Source: Pseudoxanthomonas kalamensis DSM 18571
Lineage (GTDB): Bacteria; Pseudomonadota; Gammaproteobacteria; Xanthomonadales; Xanthomonadaceae
DNA: 64,000 nucleotides
Direction of reading: 5' to 3'
Assembly: GCF_010211745.1 (NCBI RefSeq)
Contig: NZ_PDWQ01000001.1
Coordinates: 813,853-877,852, forward strand
Shown here piece by piece: positions 10,366 through 18,922 of the stretch. Below the pieces are notes generated by a model. That model worked only from the letters and a program-made list of their open reading frames with translations, had not been told where the DNA came from and searched no databases. Within the stretch, counting starts at the first letter, position 1. Each line of letters opens with the position of its first letter. The translations under genes and the position numbers were made by a program.

Positions 10366-11159
10366 CAGGTGTCCTTGTCGGGTGAGGGCAGGCGCCAGGC
10401 GTGTTGCAGGCGCAGGTATTCGGAACGCGGCAGCAGCACGAACACCGGCTCCGCTTCCGGACGCAGCCAGGCCAGCAGCGCATCCATCGTCTCCGGCGCC
10501 ATCGCCGTGCAGCCGGCGGTCGGTTCGCCCGGACGCCGCCACAGGTGGGCGAAGATGCAGCTGCCCGCGCCTTGCCGGGCATCGGGATTGTGGCCGATCA
10601 CCAGGCCGTTGCGGTAGCGCGGGTCGCCGTCGTGGTGCAGGTCCAGCCGCATCGGTTCGCTGGAACCCTCGACCGCGTCGGCGCCGACCTCGGCGGCATC
10701 GACGATGCGGTTGTACAGCGGCGAGGCGGGCACGTCCATGCAGTAGCTGGTCGCCTGCATCGGCGCGTAGGGCATCGCGGTATCGGCGCTGCCGGCATAG
10801 CCGAAGGCGGTGCCCAGGGCGAACACGCCGGCCGGCGCGCGGCCATCGCCTTCGCGCTTCTGCGGGCCCTCGGCCTGCGCCGGATGCAGGCCCAGACCCC
10901 AGGCGGCGCCGGCACGACCGATCGCGATCGGTGCGGCGGGTGCGGCGGCCTTCCAGTCGCCGCCGGCATCGCGTTCGAAACGTTGCAGGGTGCCGGTGGT
11001 GGCGTCCCAGTTGGCCGGGATCACCAACACCAGCTGGCGCGCGCCGTCCCACGGCAGCGGCGCGGTTGCGGGCGTGCCGGCGCAGGCGCCCAGCGCGGTC
11101 GCGGACAGCGCGGTGAGCAGGGCGAAGGCGCGGCGAAAACGCGAAATCGAGGACGTCAT
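10365..11159 (-). CDS. YkuD-type L,D-transpeptidase family lipoprotein
   Basis: 264 residues. The signal peptide ends in a lipobox (ATALGAC, Cys about residue 25), so it is a predicted lipoprotein. The YkuD catalytic region is recognisable: LVIGHNPDA..., SCIFAHLW, then TAGCTAM with the nucleophilic Cys. Enzymes of this fold form or cut L,D (3-3) peptide bonds or attach proteins to peptidoglycan; several members of this divergent branch are only predicted. The start at 11159 was chosen because it begins the signal peptide; a 29-residue upstream extension exists but has no signal features. It lies 11 bases after the RpiR gene. Confidence 0.85.
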   Translation of the reverse strand: MTSSISRFRRAFALLTALSATALGACAGTPATAPLPWDGARQLVLVIPANWDATTGTLQRFERDAGGDWKAAAPAAPIAIGRAGAAWGLGLHPAQAEGPQKREGDGRAPAGVFALGTAFGYAGSADTAMPYAPMQATSYCMDVPASPLYNRIVDAAEVGADAVEGSSEPMRLDLHHDGDPRYRNGLVIGHNPDARQGAGSCIFAHLWRRPGEPTAGCTAMAPETMDALLAWLRPEAEPVFVLLPRSEYLRLQHAWRLPSPDKDT

Positions 11160-11170
11160 GGGCGATCCGG

Positions 11171-12022
11171 TCAGGAGTCCAGCAGGTGCTGGATGCGTTC
11201 GAGGTTGATGTCCAGCTGCTGGCGACGCTCCGGGCTGGCATGACACAGCAGCACGAACAGGAAGTCGAGCAGGTAGTGCAGCGAGTTGCGGTACAGCAGC
11301 TGCGCCACGTGCGGCGAGGGGTCGTGCGCGGAGATCACCAGCGTGCCGTCGGCGTGCGCGCGCAGCGGATTGGCGGTATGGCGGGTGATCGAGACCACCT
11401 TGCCGCCGCCGGCCTGGAACTGGCGGCTGATCTGCGACAGTTCGGGCAGCTTGCCATGTTCGGAGAACATCAGCAGCACGTCGTCGTCGCGCACCGCCGA
11501 CAGGTTGGCCATCATCAGGATCGGGTCGGCCTGGTGCACGGTCAGCACGCCCAGCAGGGACAGCCGCATGGCGAATTCGCGCGCGAACAGGCCGTCGTCG
11601 CCCAGCCCGCAGACGAACACCTTGCCGGCCCGGTCCAGCAGGCCGACGATCGGCTCGATCTGCTCGCGCGGATTGAGCAGCCGGGTTTCCTCCTCCGCCG
11701 CGGCCTTGCTGCGGCGCAGTTCGTCCAGCAGCTGGCCGTAGGCGTCGGTGGGGGCTGCTGCTTCCGGCAGATCGACCATCTGGCCGTTGCCGTTGCGGGC
11801 GACCGCCTCGCCGATCGAGTACTTCAGGTCCGGGTAGCCCTTGAAGCCGAGCTTCTGGCTGAATTTGACCACGCTGGACTGGCTGATGCCCAGCGCGTTG
11901 GCCAGCTGCTGCGAGGAGTAGTCGCGCAGCAGGGCAGCGTTTTCGAGGACAAAATCGGCGATGCGGCGCTCGATGGCCGACATCTGGTCGCGTTCGGAGC
12001 GGATTCTCACCAGTGGTGGCAT
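11171..12022 (-). CDS. MurR/RpiR-family transcriptional regulator
   Basis: 283 residues. The N-terminal helix-turn-helix (about 20-75; YSSQQLANALGISQSSVVKFSQKLGFKGYPDLK) is the typical RpiR reading head. A SIS sugar-phosphate-binding domain is at about 120-255 (KVFVCGLGDDGLFAREFAMRLS...). RpiR proteins such as MurR sense a phosphosugar (MurNAc-6-P in E. coli) and control cell-wall-sugar catabolism. Being inside the peptidoglycan-fragment operon, it is probably its autoregulated repressor. Candidate operators are the palindromes at 14706-14748 and 15662-15704. The SIS domain has little Ser at the usual phosphate loop (GDDGLFA), so the ligand may not be a sugar phosphate. GGGGGGA precedes the start. 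Confidence 0.9.
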   Translation of the reverse strand: MPPLVRIRSERDQMSAIERRIADFVLENAALLRDYSSQQLANALGISQSSVVKFSQKLGFKGYPDLKYSIGEAVARNGNGQMVDLPEAAAPTDAYGQLLDELRRSKAAAEEETRLLNPREQIEPIVGLLDRAGKVFVCGLGDDGLFAREFAMRLSLLGVLTVHQADPILMMANLSAVRDDDVLLMFSEHGKLPELSQISRQFQAGGGKVVSITRHTANPLRAHADGTLVISAHDPSPHVAQLLYRNSLHYLLDFLFVLLCHASPERRQQLDINLERIQHLLDS

Positions 12023-12060
12023 GCGTTCCCCCCGGATTCTTCCGTCGTATCCTGCCATGG

Positions 12061-13158
12061 TCAGCGCGAAAGCATTTCCAGCCCGCGGATTTCGCGGATG
12101 CCCAGACCCGGCGCGTCGGTGATGGTGATCTCCGAATCGTCGAAGATCACCCCGCCTTCGACCGGGTCGTACTGGCACAGCGAGGGGCCATCCAGGTCGA
12201 CCTTGGTGATCACGTCGGCCTTGGCCACGCCCAGATGCACGGCGGCAGCCACGCTGATGCTGGTCTCCAGCATGCAGCCGATCATGCATTCCACCCCGTA
12301 CAGGGCGGCGATGTCGGCGATCCGGATGGCGTTGGACAGGCCGCCGGTCTTCATCAGCTTGATGTTGATGATGTCGGCCGCGCGCATCTTGATCAGGTCG
12401 ATGGCGTCGGCCGGGCCGAACACGCTCTCGTCGGCCATCACCGGCGTGTGCACGCGGTCGGTGACGTATTTCAGGCCGTCGATGTCCTGCGCCTTGACCG
12501 GTTGCTCCAGCAGTTCCAGCACCACCCCGGCGTCTTCCAGGCTGTGCATGGCGAACACCGCCTGCTTGGCGGTCCAGCCCTGGTTGGCGTCCAGCCGCAG
12601 CAGGGCGCGGCCCTCGACCGCGGCGTGGATCGCCTTGACCCGTTCGACGTCCAGACCGATGTCCTTGCCGACCTTGATCTTCAGAGAGGCGAAACCGCGT
12701 TCTACCGCGTCGATCGAATCGGCCACCATCTTGTCGATGTAATCCACGCTGATGGTGATGTCGGTGGTGATGACCGGGTCGCCGCCGCCCAGCATGCGGT
12801 ACAGCGGCGCGTTGTGCAGCTGCGCCCACAGGTCGTAGACGGCGATCTCGACCGCGGCCTTGGCGCTGGTGTTGCCTTCCAGCGAGGTCTGGATCAGCCG
12901 GGTGATGCGGTTCAGGTTGGACACGTCCTGGCCGATCAGCCGCGGACGGATGATCTTGTCGATGGCTTCGACGATCGAACCGTGGGTGTCGCCGGTGATG
13001 ACCGCGGTGGCCGGCGCCTCGCCATAACCGATCTTGCCGGCGTCGGTTTCCACCAGCACCACGATGTCGTCGACGGTGTCGATGGTGCGCAACGCGGTCT
13101 TGAACGGGGTTTTCAACGGCACGCGCAGCATGCCCAGGCGAATGTCGGTGATCTTCAT
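12061..13158 (-). CDS. Dipeptide epimerase (L-Ala-D/L-Glu epimerase type)
   Basis: Enolase-superfamily enzyme of 365 residues. N-terminal capping domain, then the barrel with the general-base KxK motif (SLKIKVGKD), metal ligands Asp (LRLDANQGW), Glu (LLEQP) and Asp (MADES), the opposite-face Lys (NIKLMKTGG), and the DLDGP motif that binds the dipeptide alpha-ammonium group in Ala-Glu epimerases. The expected reaction turns L-Ala-D-Glu from murein peptides into L-Ala-L-Glu so that ordinary peptidases can use it. It lies 38 bases before the RpiR gene and 27 bases after the C40 peptidase gene, consistent with one recycling operon. Other dipeptide specificities occur in this family. Confidence 0.92.
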   Translation of the reverse strand: MKITDIRLGMLRVPLKTPFKTALRTIDTVDDIVVLVETDAGKIGYGEAPATAVITGDTHGSIVEAIDKIIRPRLIGQDVSNLNRITRLIQTSLEGNTSAKAAVEIAVYDLWAQLHNAPLYRMLGGGDPVITTDITISVDYIDKMVADSIDAVERGFASLKIKVGKDIGLDVERVKAIHAAVEGRALLRLDANQGWTAKQAVFAMHSLEDAGVVLELLEQPVKAQDIDGLKYVTDRVHTPVMADESVFGPADAIDLIKMRAADIINIKLMKTGGLSNAIRIADIAALYGVECMIGCMLETSISVAAAVHLGVAKADVITKVDLDGPSLCQYDPVEGGVIFDDSEITITDAPGLGIREIRGLEMLSR

Positions 13159-13185
13159 GCTTCGGTTCCGGTAGGCATGCGGGAC

Positions 13186-14589
13186 TCAGGGGCGGATGCG
13201 CTGGATGCTGGTGATGCGTTCGACATAGCTGGTGTCGCCGTTGAACAGCAGCGGCTCCAGTGGAGTGACCGAGACGCCGTTGAGGTGGGCGCTGACGCGC
13301 TGACCCGAGGCATCGCGATACGAGGTCCCGCTGGTGTCGTGGATCACCCAGGTGCGGCCGTCCTGATGGCCGATCACCATCATCACGTGGCCGGGGATGT
13401 AGATCAGGTCGCCGGGGCGGGTGTCGCGGACGACGGCCAGCCGCGTCTGCAGGCTGTCGGCCGGGTCGAAGGCGATCCGGTTCAAGGCCGGGCTGACTGC
13501 CTGCGCGCTGGTGTTGCGGGGCAGTTCCACGCCCATGCTGCGGTAGATTTCGGACACGAAGCCGCTGCAGTCGCGGGTGCCGTAGGAATGGCCCCAACCG
13601 TAGCGTTCACCGAGGAACTTGAACGACTGTGCGATCAGGTTGGACGGTGTCAGCGGCAGATAGCCTTCGCGCACGTCGGCGCTGCGCGGCACCAGCGCCG
13701 GCACCAGCTGCAGGCCGCCATTGGCGTCGCGCACCGGCAGCTGCACCACATAGGACGCATAAGGATGCTGGCCGTTGACGGCGCGGTCCTGCGGCCAGTC
13801 GGTCAGCAACGGCAGGCGCAGGCCCATGTCCAGCCGCAGCGAGGATACGCGCGGTTCTTCCGGGGTGAAGGTGGTAAGCACGTCGGCGCCGGTCACTACC
13901 AGAGAGGGCCCTTGGTCGGCGTAATCCAGCACTTCGGTGCGCTCGCCCAGGGCGACGTACTGCTTCTCGATCCATGCCGCGTAATTCGGCCCGACCACGA
14001 ACCACCACTGGCCGTCGAGGCTTTCGTGGACCACCGCGACCGTGGTGCCGGGGAACAGCGCGGATTCCTGGAAACGGTCGATGTCGGTATCGCCGATGGT
14101 GCTGAACGTGCGCAACCGGGTCGGGAAGGCGCGCAGGTCGCCGCGCCGCATGATCAGGCCGAAACGCGGCGCGACGCTGGCGGGAATCGCGGCCAATTGC
14201 AGCGATTGCTGCAGGTTGTCCAGGGCGGCATCGTCGATCTGCTTGCCCTGTGCGTCGTACAGCGTTCGTGTTGGTGGCGCGGACAGTTTGGATATCCAGG
14301 CACGTACCTGTTCGCCGGGCAGCGTCGCCGGCAGCTCGGCCAGCCGATGCATGGTCGGGTCCAAGGCATACAGCCGCGCGTTCTGGGCTGCGATGGCGGC
14401 CGTGTCCATCACCGGCCGGTCGGGGTGGGCCAATCGCGACTGCCAATAGCCGGGCTCGAGCTGGGCGATGCGTATGCCGAGCAGGCCGGTGTCGGGCGAG
14501 AGCGCCTCACGCGCCAGCGCCACCGTGCCCGGTGCCAGCGCCAGCAGCAGGGCCAGCATCGGTGCCGGGTTCATCGTCGGCCGTTTCAT
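13186..14589 (-). CDS. SH3-domain, C40 (NlpC/P60) peptidase, exported
   Basis: 467 residues from the chosen ATG. Signal peptide MNPAPMLALLLALAPGTVALA; SH3b-like region about 130-320 that should bind murein peptide; C-terminal NlpC/P60 domain with catalytic Cys (YGTRDCSGFVSE), His (PGHVMMVIGH) and third polar residue His (WVIHDTSG). Enzymes of this type cut gamma-D-Glu-diaminopimelate bonds and release L-Ala-D-Glu, the epimerase substrate encoded next. The start is uncertain: ATG at 14589 or 14574 gives a sensible signal peptide, while a frame open to 14691 would add 34 non-signal residues. It is the first gene of the five-gene operon, divergent from the amidase. Confidence 0.9.
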   Translation of the reverse strand: MKRPTMNPAPMLALLLALAPGTVALAREALSPDTGLLGIRIAQLEPGYWQSRLAHPDRPVMDTAAIAAQNARLYALDPTMHRLAELPATLPGEQVRAWISKLSAPPTRTLYDAQGKQIDDAALDNLQQSLQLAAIPASVAPRFGLIMRRGDLRAFPTRLRTFSTIGDTDIDRFQESALFPGTTVAVVHESLDGQWWFVVGPNYAAWIEKQYVALGERTEVLDYADQGPSLVVTGADVLTTFTPEEPRVSSLRLDMGLRLPLLTDWPQDRAVNGQHPYASYVVQLPVRDANGGLQLVPALVPRSADVREGYLPLTPSNLIAQSFKFLGERYGWGHSYGTRDCSGFVSEIYRSMGVELPRNTSAQAVSPALNRIAFDPADSLQTRLAVVRDTRPGDLIYIPGHVMMVIGHQDGRTWVIHDTSGTSYRDASGQRVSAHLNGVSVTPLEPLLFNGDTSYVERITSIQRIRP

Positions 14590-14705
14590 CGGGACGTGGG
14601 CGACGACCGGCCGGCAGGCCTGCCTGCAGGCAAGGGAAAGCGGATTTGCGGGGCCAGTTCCGTGGTTCACGTCGGGTCTTTCGTCCGGCATTGGCCGATG
14701 TTATG

Positions 14706-14748
14706 GAATATTTGCTTCGAAATTACAACATGAACGTAATAATTTATT
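14706..14748. promoter_or_regulatory. Paired AT-rich palindromes (candidate RpiR operator A)
   Basis: GAATATTTGCTTC (14706-14718) and the perfect palindrome AATAATTTATT (14738-14748) lie 32 bases start to start, about 65 bases before the amidase gene, in the divergent spacer shared with the C40 operon. The same pair with the same 32-base spacing occurs at 15662-15704 before the TonB receptor. A weak -35 (TTGCGC, 14747-14752) overlaps the second palindrome. Assignment to the RpiR protein is inference. Confidence 0.6.
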
Positions 14749-14810
14749 GCGCTGGGTCCCGGTTACGTGATACGTCTTGGCACCGACAAGTCGGGAACCC
14801 GTGGGGTGGA

Positions 14811-15590
14811 ATGATGATGGGAATGCGGCCGGGGCGGTACCGGCAATGGGTGCGTGCGCTTGCGGCCGGTCTGGCCGTGGTGGCGCTGGCGGGCTGCGTG
14901 AGCAGCGGGCCGCGCAACCCGATGGCGGACTGGGTGCGCTCCAAGAACTACGACGTCCGCCGCCCGGTGTTGATCGTCTTGCATTACACCGAGCAGGACT
15001 CGGTCGAGCAGTCGCTGCACACCCTGCGCAACCGCAACAGCGGCGGACGGGTCAGTTCGCACTATCTGGTCGGCAAGGACGGCAGCCTGTACCAGTTGGT
15101 GTCCGACGAAAAGCGTGCCTGGCATGCCGGCGCCGGGCGCTGGGGCACGATCACCGACGTCAATTCAGCCTCCATCGGCATCGAAATCGACAACGACGGC
15201 AAAAGCCCCTATCCGCAGGCGCAGATCGAGACTCTGCTGAAGCTGCTGGACGACCTGTGCACGCGCTGGCAGATCCCGCGCAGTCAGGTGATCGGCCATT
15301 CCGACTTGGCGCCGCGGCGCAAGGTCGATCCGGGTCCGCTGTTCCCGTGGAAGCAGTTGGCCGACGCCGGTTTCGGCGTCTGGCCGGCCGCCGATGCTGG
15401 CGACCCCGCTCCGGGTTTCGACCCGTGGCTGGCGATGCAGGCGATCGGCTACGACTTGCAGGACCGTGCCGCCGCGGTGCGCAGCTTTCATCACCATTTC
15501 CGCGGCATGGAGGGCGTTGAGCTGGATGCAGAGGACCTGCGAGTCCTGTGGGCGCTGACCCGGCTGCCGGCAGGGGACGTCCAGCCGTAA
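14811..15590 (+). CDS. N-acetylmuramoyl-L-alanine amidase, AmpD-type (Amidase_2) lipoprotein
   Basis: 259 residues. Signal peptide with lipobox VALAGC (Cys about residue 29), so it is membrane anchored. The Amidase_2 domain shows zinc ligands: first His in VLHYTEQD, second His in IGHSDLAPRRKVDPG with the downstream Asp, plus AWHAGAGRWG of the active site. It cuts the MurNAc-L-Ala bond of muropeptides or murein and frees stem peptides for the neighbouring C40 peptidase and epimerase. Several ATGs lie close together (14811, 14814, 14817, 14823) directly after GTGGGGTGGA; the later ones have better ribosome-site spacing. Confidence 0.93.
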   Translation: MMMGMRPGRYRQWVRALAAGLAVVALAGCVSSGPRNPMADWVRSKNYDVRRPVLIVLHYTEQDSVEQSLHTLRNRNSGGRVSSHYLVGKDGSLYQLVSDEKRAWHAGAGRWGTITDVNSASIGIEIDNDGKSPYPQAQIETLLKLLDDLCTRWQIPRSQVIGHSDLAPRRKVDPGPLFPWKQLADAGFGVWPAADAGDPAPGFDPWLAMQAIGYDLQDRAAAVRSFHHHFRGMEGVELDAEDLRVLWALTRLPAGDVQP

Positions 15591-15965
15591 TGGGCCGTGT
15601 GTACCGGCGGGATAGGCGCAGACCGGTTGCGGGGCGCCGATTCAGCCGGGAATTCAGTTGGGAATATTTATTCGGCCAATTTCAAATTCGACGAATAATT
15701 TATTGACACTGGCGTCCGGCACATGCTAAATCGCAATGTAACGGAATATTAAGCAATCGTACAGGACGTCAGTCCGGGGCGATTGCGGGCATGGAGGCGG
15801 TCAGGCAGGCGGGAGGCGATAGCGGTTTTGCCCGTATCCGATCGGGGATCGGCCGGGCGCGGGAATCAGGCAATTCGGCGGATCCGTGGCAGCGCCGGTT
15901 TCGTGGCGGGATCGGGCAGATACGGGCCGTAACGGTACATACGACACATTCCAGGAGAGATCGTC
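15591..15965 (+). promoter_or_regulatory. Receptor promoter with paired palindromes (candidate operator B); rest of spacer empty
   Basis: This 375-base spacer holds GAATATTTATTC (15662-15673) and AATAATTTATT (15694-15704), 32 bases apart as in operator A. The second palindrome overlaps a -35 TTGACA (15703-15708), followed after 18 bases by TAAATC (15727-15732) as a possible -10. That geometry fits repression. From about 15735 to 15950 nothing gene-like was seen; AGGAGA at about 15953 serves the receptor start. Confidence 0.6.
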
Positions 15966-18815
15966 ATGAAACTGAAGAGGTTGGCTTTGTCCCTGGCCAT
16001 TGCGAGCGCATGTGCTCCGCTGATGGCGCAGGAAACCACGGCTCCCGCCGAGGACACGACATCCAAGACGCTCGATACCGTGACCGTGACCGGTTCGCGC
16101 ATCAAGCGCGCCGATATCGAAACGCAGCTGCCGGTCACGATCATCAAGAAGGAAGAAATCGATGCCCAGGGCATCAGCTCTGCCGAGCAGTTGATGAATT
16201 ACCTGAACATCGCCGGCAACGGCATGGACAACCTGGCCAGCAACGCCGGCATCATTTCCGGTGTTGATCAGCGTGGTAATAACGGCGTTTCCTCGGCCAA
16301 CCTGCGCGGCCAAGGCGCCGATGCGACTCTGGTATTGCTGAACGGTCGTCGCGTTGCTTCACATGGTCTGAAGGGGCGAGTGGTTGACCTGAACTCGATT
16401 CCGTTCGCTGCCATCGAGCGTGTGGAAGTCCTGCGTGACGGTGCTTCGGCCATATACGGCACCGACGCCATCGGCGGCGTGATCAACTTCATCACCCGAA
16501 CCGACTATCAAGGCCTGCAGGCTTCGGCTTTCACCGATACTACCGAGGAAGGTGGCGGCAACATCTATCGTGTCAACGTGCTGGGTGGTGCCGGCGATCT
16601 CGATACAGATCGCTGGAATGTCTTTGCGAGCCTGAGCTGGAAGAAGAACGAGATCCTGCGTGGCACCGATCGAGACTTCTCCAATGCGTTCCAGCCTGAC
16701 CGCGGCTTGTCGCCGGACACCCGCGGCACGCCGTTTGCGACCATTGCCTATCGGCCAACCTCCACTCCGACCCTGATCGGAGCCGGGCTTACCGATCCGG
16801 CAGATGGGTCGAACCAGCGATACATAAACATCCTGAACCTGCCAGGTGCGTCGAGCTGCGAGAGCGGTCACGACATGATGGGTCCGTATGACTACCAGTT
16901 GTGGGGTTTGGTCGACTCGACCTATGCCTGTGCCTACGATTATCCGGCCGCGGCAGTGATTCAGCAGCCGGTCGAGAGCAAGGATTTCATCGGGCGAGCG
17001 ACCTTCAAGGTGTCCGATACGACCCAAGCCTTCATCGAATTCATGGGTTCGGAAGTCGATGCACGCAAGTCGTTCGAGCCGTACCAGATCTCGCCCGGCA
17101 GTACCTTCGATGCGACCACTTGGTACCCGAGTACCGGGGAAGCCTACGACATGATCTACGATGCGTTGGCCGACTATTTCGGTACCGCGCAGCTGAATTA
17201 TGGTGAGCCGATCGCTTATCGCTGGCGATGCATGGCTTGTGGCTCGCGTCAGATATCGACCAACACCAAGTCGTATCGCTTCCTGGCAGGAGTCGAAGGT
17301 TCATTGGGTAGCTGGGATTATGATGTCGGTGTGTCGCGCGCCGAGAGCAAGTCGACGTCCAAGCTATATGGGGGCTACTACTACACCGACAAGCTGAAAG
17401 CGGTGCTGGGCAGCGGGCTGCTGAATCCGTTCCTGCTTCCGGGCGAGGAGCAGTCGGAAGCAGGCATGGCGGCGCTGGCAGCAGCCTCCGCCTCCGGTAC
17501 TGAGCTGTATGGCGGTACCTCGACGATGAGTACTCTGGATGCCAATTTCTCCGGAGGCTTGGGGTTCAGTTTGCCCGGTGGTGAAGCGCAAATGGCAACG
17601 GGTCTTGAGCTGCGTCGTGAGGAGTACGAGTTCGGCGGTAACTTGGATGCGGAAGCTGACGGCATTTATCTGGCGCCGTTTGATAATGGCAACGTGCTGA
17701 AGCAAGTCAAGCGTGATGTCTGGGCGGTCTATGCCGAGGTCTATCTGCCGATCCTAGATAGTCTGGACGTGACCATCGCTGGTCGTCATGACGATTACGA
17801 GGGTTTCGGAGGGACAGACAATCCGAAGGTGTCGTTCAAATGGCAGCCGATCGATTCGCTGGCTTTCCGTGGTGCCTATAGCACTGGCTTCAAAGTGCCG
17901 ACTTTCAACCAGTTGTACTATGGCACCTCGTTGAGCCCGTATACAGGACTTGATTTGGCCGATCCGGCGACCTGCCCGAGTGGCATTGCGGATCCGTCGA
18001 TTCCGGGTTGCGAGATGATCCAGCCAGATCTGCTGACCGGAGGCAAGGAGGATCTGGATCCGGAGGAATCCACGCAGAAGAGCATCGGTGTGGTGTTCTC
18101 ACCGATCGACTGGTTCAACATGAGCCTGGATTGGTGGGAGATCGAACGCGAAAAGACCATCCGTTCCGGCATTTCGGTAGATACGTTGATTGAGAATTAC
18201 GACACTTTCGCCGATAACTGGATTCGCGACGCCAATGGTGATGTGATTGCCATCGATCAGCGCTATCTCAACTCTGGTGGCAGTCTGATGCGAGGCATCG
18301 AGCTGGATGCCAACCTGATGTTCGACGATGTGTTCGATGGCGACTTGCGTATCCATCTCAATGGCAGCTATTTGGATACTTTCCAGACTAAAGATCTGGA
18401 GACCCTGCCGTACACGGACAATCTGGTCGGCGACTACATTCGCTACTACAGCTTGCCGATCCGCTGGAAGCACACTCTGGATTTCAGCTGGCGTCGCGGC
18501 GACTGGGCACACAATCTGACTCAGGTCTATCGTGCCGGCTACAAGGACGAAGAGCCCAATGGTGTCGCCAGCGGCAATTACATTCCGTCCAATTGGGACC
18601 CGGATGTGGATGCCTACATCGTCTACAACTACAACCTGACCTACACGGGGTTCGAGAAGATGAAGTTGTCGTTCGGCATCAAGAATCTGCTGAACACCGA
18701 TCCGCCGTTCACCGCCCACAAGAACGACTGGGCGGCTGGTGCAGCATGGGAGCCGCGTATCGCAGATCCGCGGGGACGTGCCTATACGCTGCAGGTCGAG
18801 TACAAGTTCTTCTGA
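15966..18815 (+). CDS. TonB-dependent receptor, possible peptidoglycan-fragment importer
   Basis: 949 residues, outer membrane. Signal peptide MKLKRLALSLAIASACAPLMA; TonB-box-like LDTVTVTGSRIKR; plug domain to about residue 190 (LVLLNGRRVASHG, LRDGASAIYGTDAIGGVINF); large barrel ending VEYKFF with the terminal aromatic expected by the BAM machinery. Internal Cys pairs (SSCESGH..., WRCMACGSR) probably tie extracellular loops. This receptor type imports carbohydrates or peptides in Xanthomonads. A muropeptide substrate is suggested by the shared operator and by the neighbours (amidase, C40 peptidase, VanX). Base use is visibly more AT-rich at third positions than in flanking genes, hinting at transfer. 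Confidence 0.92.
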   Translation: MKLKRLALSLAIASACAPLMAQETTAPAEDTTSKTLDTVTVTGSRIKRADIETQLPVTIIKKEEIDAQGISSAEQLMNYLNIAGNGMDNLASNAGIISGVDQRGNNGVSSANLRGQGADATLVLLNGRRVASHGLKGRVVDLNSIPFAAIERVEVLRDGASAIYGTDAIGGVINFITRTDYQGLQASAFTDTTEEGGGNIYRVNVLGGAGDLDTDRWNVFASLSWKKNEILRGTDRDFSNAFQPDRGLSPDTRGTPFATIAYRPTSTPTLIGAGLTDPADGSNQRYINILNLPGASSCESGHDMMGPYDYQLWGLVDSTYACAYDYPAAAVIQQPVESKDFIGRATFKVSDTTQAFIEFMGSEVDARKSFEPYQISPGSTFDATTWYPSTGEAYDMIYDALADYFGTAQLNYGEPIAYRWRCMACGSRQISTNTKSYRFLAGVEGSLGSWDYDVGVSRAESKSTSKLYGGYYYTDKLKAVLGSGLLNPFLLPGEEQSEAGMAALAAASASGTELYGGTSTMSTLDANFSGGLGFSLPGGEAQMATGLELRREEYEFGGNLDAEADGIYLAPFDNGNVLKQVKRDVWAVYAEVYLPILDSLDVTIAGRHDDYEGFGGTDNPKVSFKWQPIDSLAFRGAYSTGFKVPTFNQLYYGTSLSPYTGLDLADPATCPSGIADPSIPGCEMIQPDLLTGGKEDLDPEESTQKSIGVVFSPIDWFNMSLDWWEIEREKTIRSGISVDTLIENYDTFADNWIRDANGDVIAIDQRYLNSGGSLMRGIELDANLMFDDVFDGDLRIHLNGSYLDTFQTKDLETLPYTDNLVGDYIRYYSLPIRWKHTLDFSWRRGDWAHNLTQVYRAGYKDEEPNGVASGNYIPSNWDPDVDAYIVYNYNLTYTGFEKMKLSFGIKNLLNTDPPFTAHKNDWAAGAAWEPRIADPRGRAYTLQVEYKFF

Positions 18816-18844
18816 TCCGGAAGTTGATGTTGTGATACGGGGAG

Positions 18845-18872
18845 GCGGCCTGAACGGGCCGCTTTCCTTTTT
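18845..18872 (+). terminator. Rho-independent terminator after the TonB receptor
   Basis: GCGGCC (18845-18850), loop TGAAC plus one G, GGCCGC (18857-18862), then TTTCCTTTTT. Well placed 30 bases after the receptor stop. Confidence 0.85.
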
Positions 18873-18922
18873 GCGGGGTCGGGCGGGCATGCCCGACGCG
18901 ACAATCGAAAGTGGAGGCGGGC

